In this document: positions 62,301 through 64,000 of the stretch, piece by piece
Numbering within the stretch: position 1 is the first letter of the stretch
Layout of the letters: each line of letters begins with the position of its first letter
NCBI GenBank assembly: GCA_963377175.1
Contig: CAUJNA010001469.1
Coordinates: 911,001 to 975,000 of the forward strand
Source: Effrenium voratum
Taxonomy: Eukaryota > Sar > Dinophyceae > Suessiales > Symbiodiniaceae
Reading direction: 5' to 3'
Length of the DNA: 64,000 nucleotides
The notes under the pieces: generated by a model
The model's database searches: none
What the model was told of the DNA's origin: nothing
Seen by the model: the letters and a program-made list of their open reading frames with translations, nothing else
Made by a program: the position numbers and the translations under genes

Positions 62301-63228
62301 GTCTGCAAAAGGTCTGGTTGGGGATTTTCCAGTGACTCCCTAGTTGCTGCACTCTAGTCACTTGGAAAGACCATTTCGTGGCAGTTTGACTTGGCTCGAA
62401 TGTGATGTCCGAGGCGGGGGGAAGGGTCGGGAAGATCCCCCCATGACCCCCTGACAGCCAAAGCACCCAGTTGCTTCGGGCTGCGATGGTGATAGACTCC
62501 TCTTGGTGTATGTTTGTTCTAAGGGGTAGACCAAATACTTTCCGAAGGGAGCAGTGACACTGTCAATTCAAAGATTAGGGGAGTTGCCATGGTAAGGATT
62601 TTCTGGAACCTTGCCGCGGACATTGAGGGAGCCATTGGTGGAGCCAAAGAGCCAGGGATACCTAAAGTGCCTATTGAACAGGGAGATCAAGAGCCAATTA
62701 CCCATGACATCATTGGGCAGCGACAATGTTTTTGCCGGTTGTTTCGGTTTTCAAGGGGGTAGGTGGGAGGGGGCAAGACCCAGCAACTGCCTGATTTCGG
62801 AAGAGGGTTGTGGTTGGGCCTATAAACCGTCCTATCCAACTTCTTGTTTAGGAGTACGTACCTTAGTTGGAGGGGACCCCCCCAAGAAAAAAACAAAAAC
62901 ACGATTTTGGCGTCCCCCATCAAAGGACACACCCATCTTGGCAAACCCCACGCTCGACCATCCAAAAACATAGTAACGCCTTTTTGCCTCTAGGTTGTAC
63001 ACGATGAAATATCCTGGTTGCCCACAGTCGTAACTGGAAGGGGCAAACGATCACTGGAAGGGGCAAACGATCACCATTAGATCTCTAAACCCATGTTGGT
63101 AGATCCAAGACATCAACCGTGTGCGCAGGTGGCAAGTCCATCTATGGGAACAAGTTCCCCGATGAGAACTTCAAGCTGAAGCACACTGGCCCCGGCGTGT
63201 TGTCCATGGCCAACGCGGGGCCCAACAC
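56353..63228 (+). CDS. Cyclophilin-type peptidyl-prolyl cis-trans isomerase, 3' partial
   Basis: Six exons give a continuous cyclophilin domain: 56353-56397 ([15 protein letters not shown]), 56847-56911 ([19 protein letters not shown]), 57862-57912 ([14 protein letters not shown]), 59017-59042 (VIKKFMIQ), 61004-61033 ([10 protein letters not shown]) and 63129-63228 ([15 protein letters not shown] ... [12 protein letters not shown]). Family residues of the active site are present: the FHR arginine and FMIQGGDF with its Phe, Met and Gln. All phases fit. Donors are GC, GC, GC, GA, GC and GA; all acceptors are AG|G. About 97 of the usual 165 residues are seen. The NGSQFF strand and the Trp/His of the C-terminal half are not in the remaining 770 bp, so the gene continues past 64000. 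The sequence is close to ER and cytosolic single-domain cyclophilins. It catalyses prolyl cis-trans isomerisation in protein folding; the compartment is unresolved. Confidence 0.9.
56847..56911 (+). CDS. Cyclophilin exon 2 of 6
   Basis: Acceptor CGCGAG|G. The exon ends inside an alanine codon (GC|G) at a GC donor at 56912. It encodes [15 protein letters not shown] and TAENFR. Confidence 0.9.
57862..57912 (+). CDS. Cyclophilin exon 3 of 6
   Basis: Acceptor GCGAG|G; the last codon is split AG|G with a GC donor. It encodes [16 protein letters not shown] and the catalytic arginine shared with the next exon. Confidence 0.9.
59017..59042 (+). CDS. Cyclophilin exon 4 of 6 (micro-exon)
   Basis: This 26 bp exon encodes VIKKFMIQ, with split codons on both sides. 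Its donor is GA (GACTGG). It was found only because the flanking exons require it, and the fit is exact. Confidence 0.85.
59600..60460 (+). mobile_element. Family F long repeat with nested palindrome
   Basis: The second copy of the family is expanded by repeated blocks of CACTATTTTCTTGC, GACCCTCGAAACCCGGAAA and CTGCAAATCACA in both orientations. It ends CATTTTCCAATGGTTGG like the 1285 copy. It lies in the cyclophilin intron between exons 59017 and 61004. No protein is encoded. Confidence 0.55.
59807..60135. repeat. Imperfect palindrome of about 330 bp
   Basis: The two halves mirror each other around about 59971. GACCCTCGAAACCCGGAAA at 59943-59961 faces TTTCCGGGTTCGAGGGTC from 59982, and the CACTATTTTCTTGC blocks on the left face GCAAGAAAATAGTG blocks on the right. 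Confidence 0.6.
61004..61033 (+). CDS. Cyclophilin exon 5 of 6 (micro-exon)
   Basis: This 30 bp exon encodes GDFTRGNGT with split glycine codons at both ends. Acceptor GACAG|G, donor GCAGAC. Confidence 0.85.
61436..61517 (+). mobile_element. Family B inverted-repeat element (diverged right end)
   Basis: Begins TTACTCACTTCCTAAAC with core GGGAAGACCATTTTGGTGG and GGCCAGTCC. It lies in a cyclophilin intron. Confidence 0.5.
63129..63228 (+). CDS. Cyclophilin exon 6 of 6 visible
   Basis: Acceptor GCGCAG|G, GA donor after a split threonine codon. It encodes [19 protein letters not shown] then [14 protein letters not shown]. Further exons must lie beyond the window. Confidence 0.9.
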
Positions 63229-64000
63229 GACACTCGCTCGAAGCCAGCGGAATGCGGCGAGCCGTGTGAGCACATCATTTAAAGAACCAGTCCCTGGCGT
63301 TGAAGGAAACCAACAGTAGGTTGGGTAAACAACAGGTGATAAAACATGTTGAGCATAGTTGCCATCATTTGAGCACAATGTTTCAGAGGTTGAACCTTTC
63401 GGTGGACACATTTTACACGGTGGTTGCTCACCAAATCCCCACATGCGACCTTGAACTGCTGAGCAGTGTTGCTTTTGACAGGAAGGACTGACACCCCACG
63501 GCCCCATTTTCCCCAACCCGTGTGGGTTCCTACAAGTAGTTTTAACTTCTGACCAGAGGTGACATTGCCAGGTGTGGCGCTTGGCCAATTCACTGTTGTC
63601 TTGCCGTTTACTTCCCTCTTGGTCTCTTTTGGCAAGCACTTGGTGGCCAGGCCTTCCGAATGACGGAGTCCTTGAGTATGAAGTCCCACTGGGGATATGG
63701 TGGGCGTCGACAAAACGATTTATGAGCAGCCACTTTTTGATGGGTCTCCATCGCCAACTCTTAAACTTCATGGCCGTAGTCAGGTTCGCTGGTCATGTTG
63801 ACTTTGGATTAATCCGGTCGACCCACTAGTCCGAGTTACCTTTTAGCCTACCTGGAGTCTCCATGACCCTTTAAAAAATAGGTCCATGACCCCTTTATTT
63901 TCAGTAATATTAAGGGTCATGGAGACTCTAGGTAGACTATGTCCCTTTGTCACTACAAAAGTCCAAAAGTCGGGCAAATGGGCGTGGAGGGTCAGTTTTC
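63229..64000. other. Start of the next cyclophilin intron
   Basis: No exon is found. A family E element fills 63845-63938. A long minus-strand open frame here has no splice context and is regarded as chance. Confidence 0.4.
63845..63938 (+). mobile_element. Family E inverted-repeat element
   Basis: A 94 bp element with arms CCTACCTGGAGTCTCCATGA and TCATGGAGACTCTAGGTAG, and the same internal GGTCCATGACCCCT as the 47354 copy, about 16 kb away. Confidence 0.65.

Noticed and set aside
1..64000. Bacterial, plasmid or phage origin; CRISPR array; rRNA or tRNA genes
   Set aside because: No long collinear genes, ribosome-binding sites, spacer-repeat arrays or recognisable structural RNA were found. 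The split cyclophilin gene shows a eukaryotic nuclear origin.

Overview
The window reads as nuclear DNA of a dinoflagellate. Short, GC-richer exons of about 30-210 bp lie in a sea of long introns. Acceptors are nearly all AG|G, while most donors are GC or GA rather than GT. A TTTAGGG-type repeat array is present. Short inverted-repeat elements fill the introns and gaps. I see no bacterial operons, rRNA, tRNA or CRISPR. Every gene I can support is on the + strand, as expected for dinoflagellate unidirectional gene arrays. The genes were assembled by hand from reading frame, splice sites and exon phase; none has been checked against transcripts.

Layout. (1) About 619-9826: a fragmented, probably coiled-coil protein of unknown function, 5' partial. 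(2) 9932-11113: an intronless 393-codon gene only about 105 bp downstream. It encodes two tandem domains with the D...(E/Q)-x-K signature of PD-(D/E)XK nucleases. (3) About 13.8-28.5 kb: a gene of about ten exons whose phases chain. Its motifs resemble the DUF6445 / 2-oxoglutarate-oxygenase-like fold. (4) About 29-46 kb: one or two unrecognised multi-exon genes. (5) 46-54 kb: scattered exon candidates and repeats. (6) 56353-63228 and beyond the window: a textbook cyclophilin (peptidyl-prolyl isomerase) in six visible exons, none of whose donors is GT. Three candidate upstream exons start at 54471.

Repeats. At least five unrelated-looking families of about 85-136 bp elements with terminal inverted repeats (called A-E here) occur many times, in introns and intergenic DNA and not in the exons I trust. 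This is the pattern expected of MITEs or introner-like elements. A sixth, longer family (F) occurs at about 1.29-1.80 kb and 59.60-60.46 kb. The second copy contains an imperfect palindrome of about 330 bp. Other structures are an interstitial telomere-like array (54.83-55.08 kb), a pyrimidine/purine tract of about 470 bp built from CCTC, CCTT and CTC repeats (43.31-43.79 kb), and several AT, AC, GA and TAA microsatellites.

The genes show no common pathway. They look like ordinary neighbours in a unidirectional cluster, with the tandem-nuclease gene as the most unusual member.
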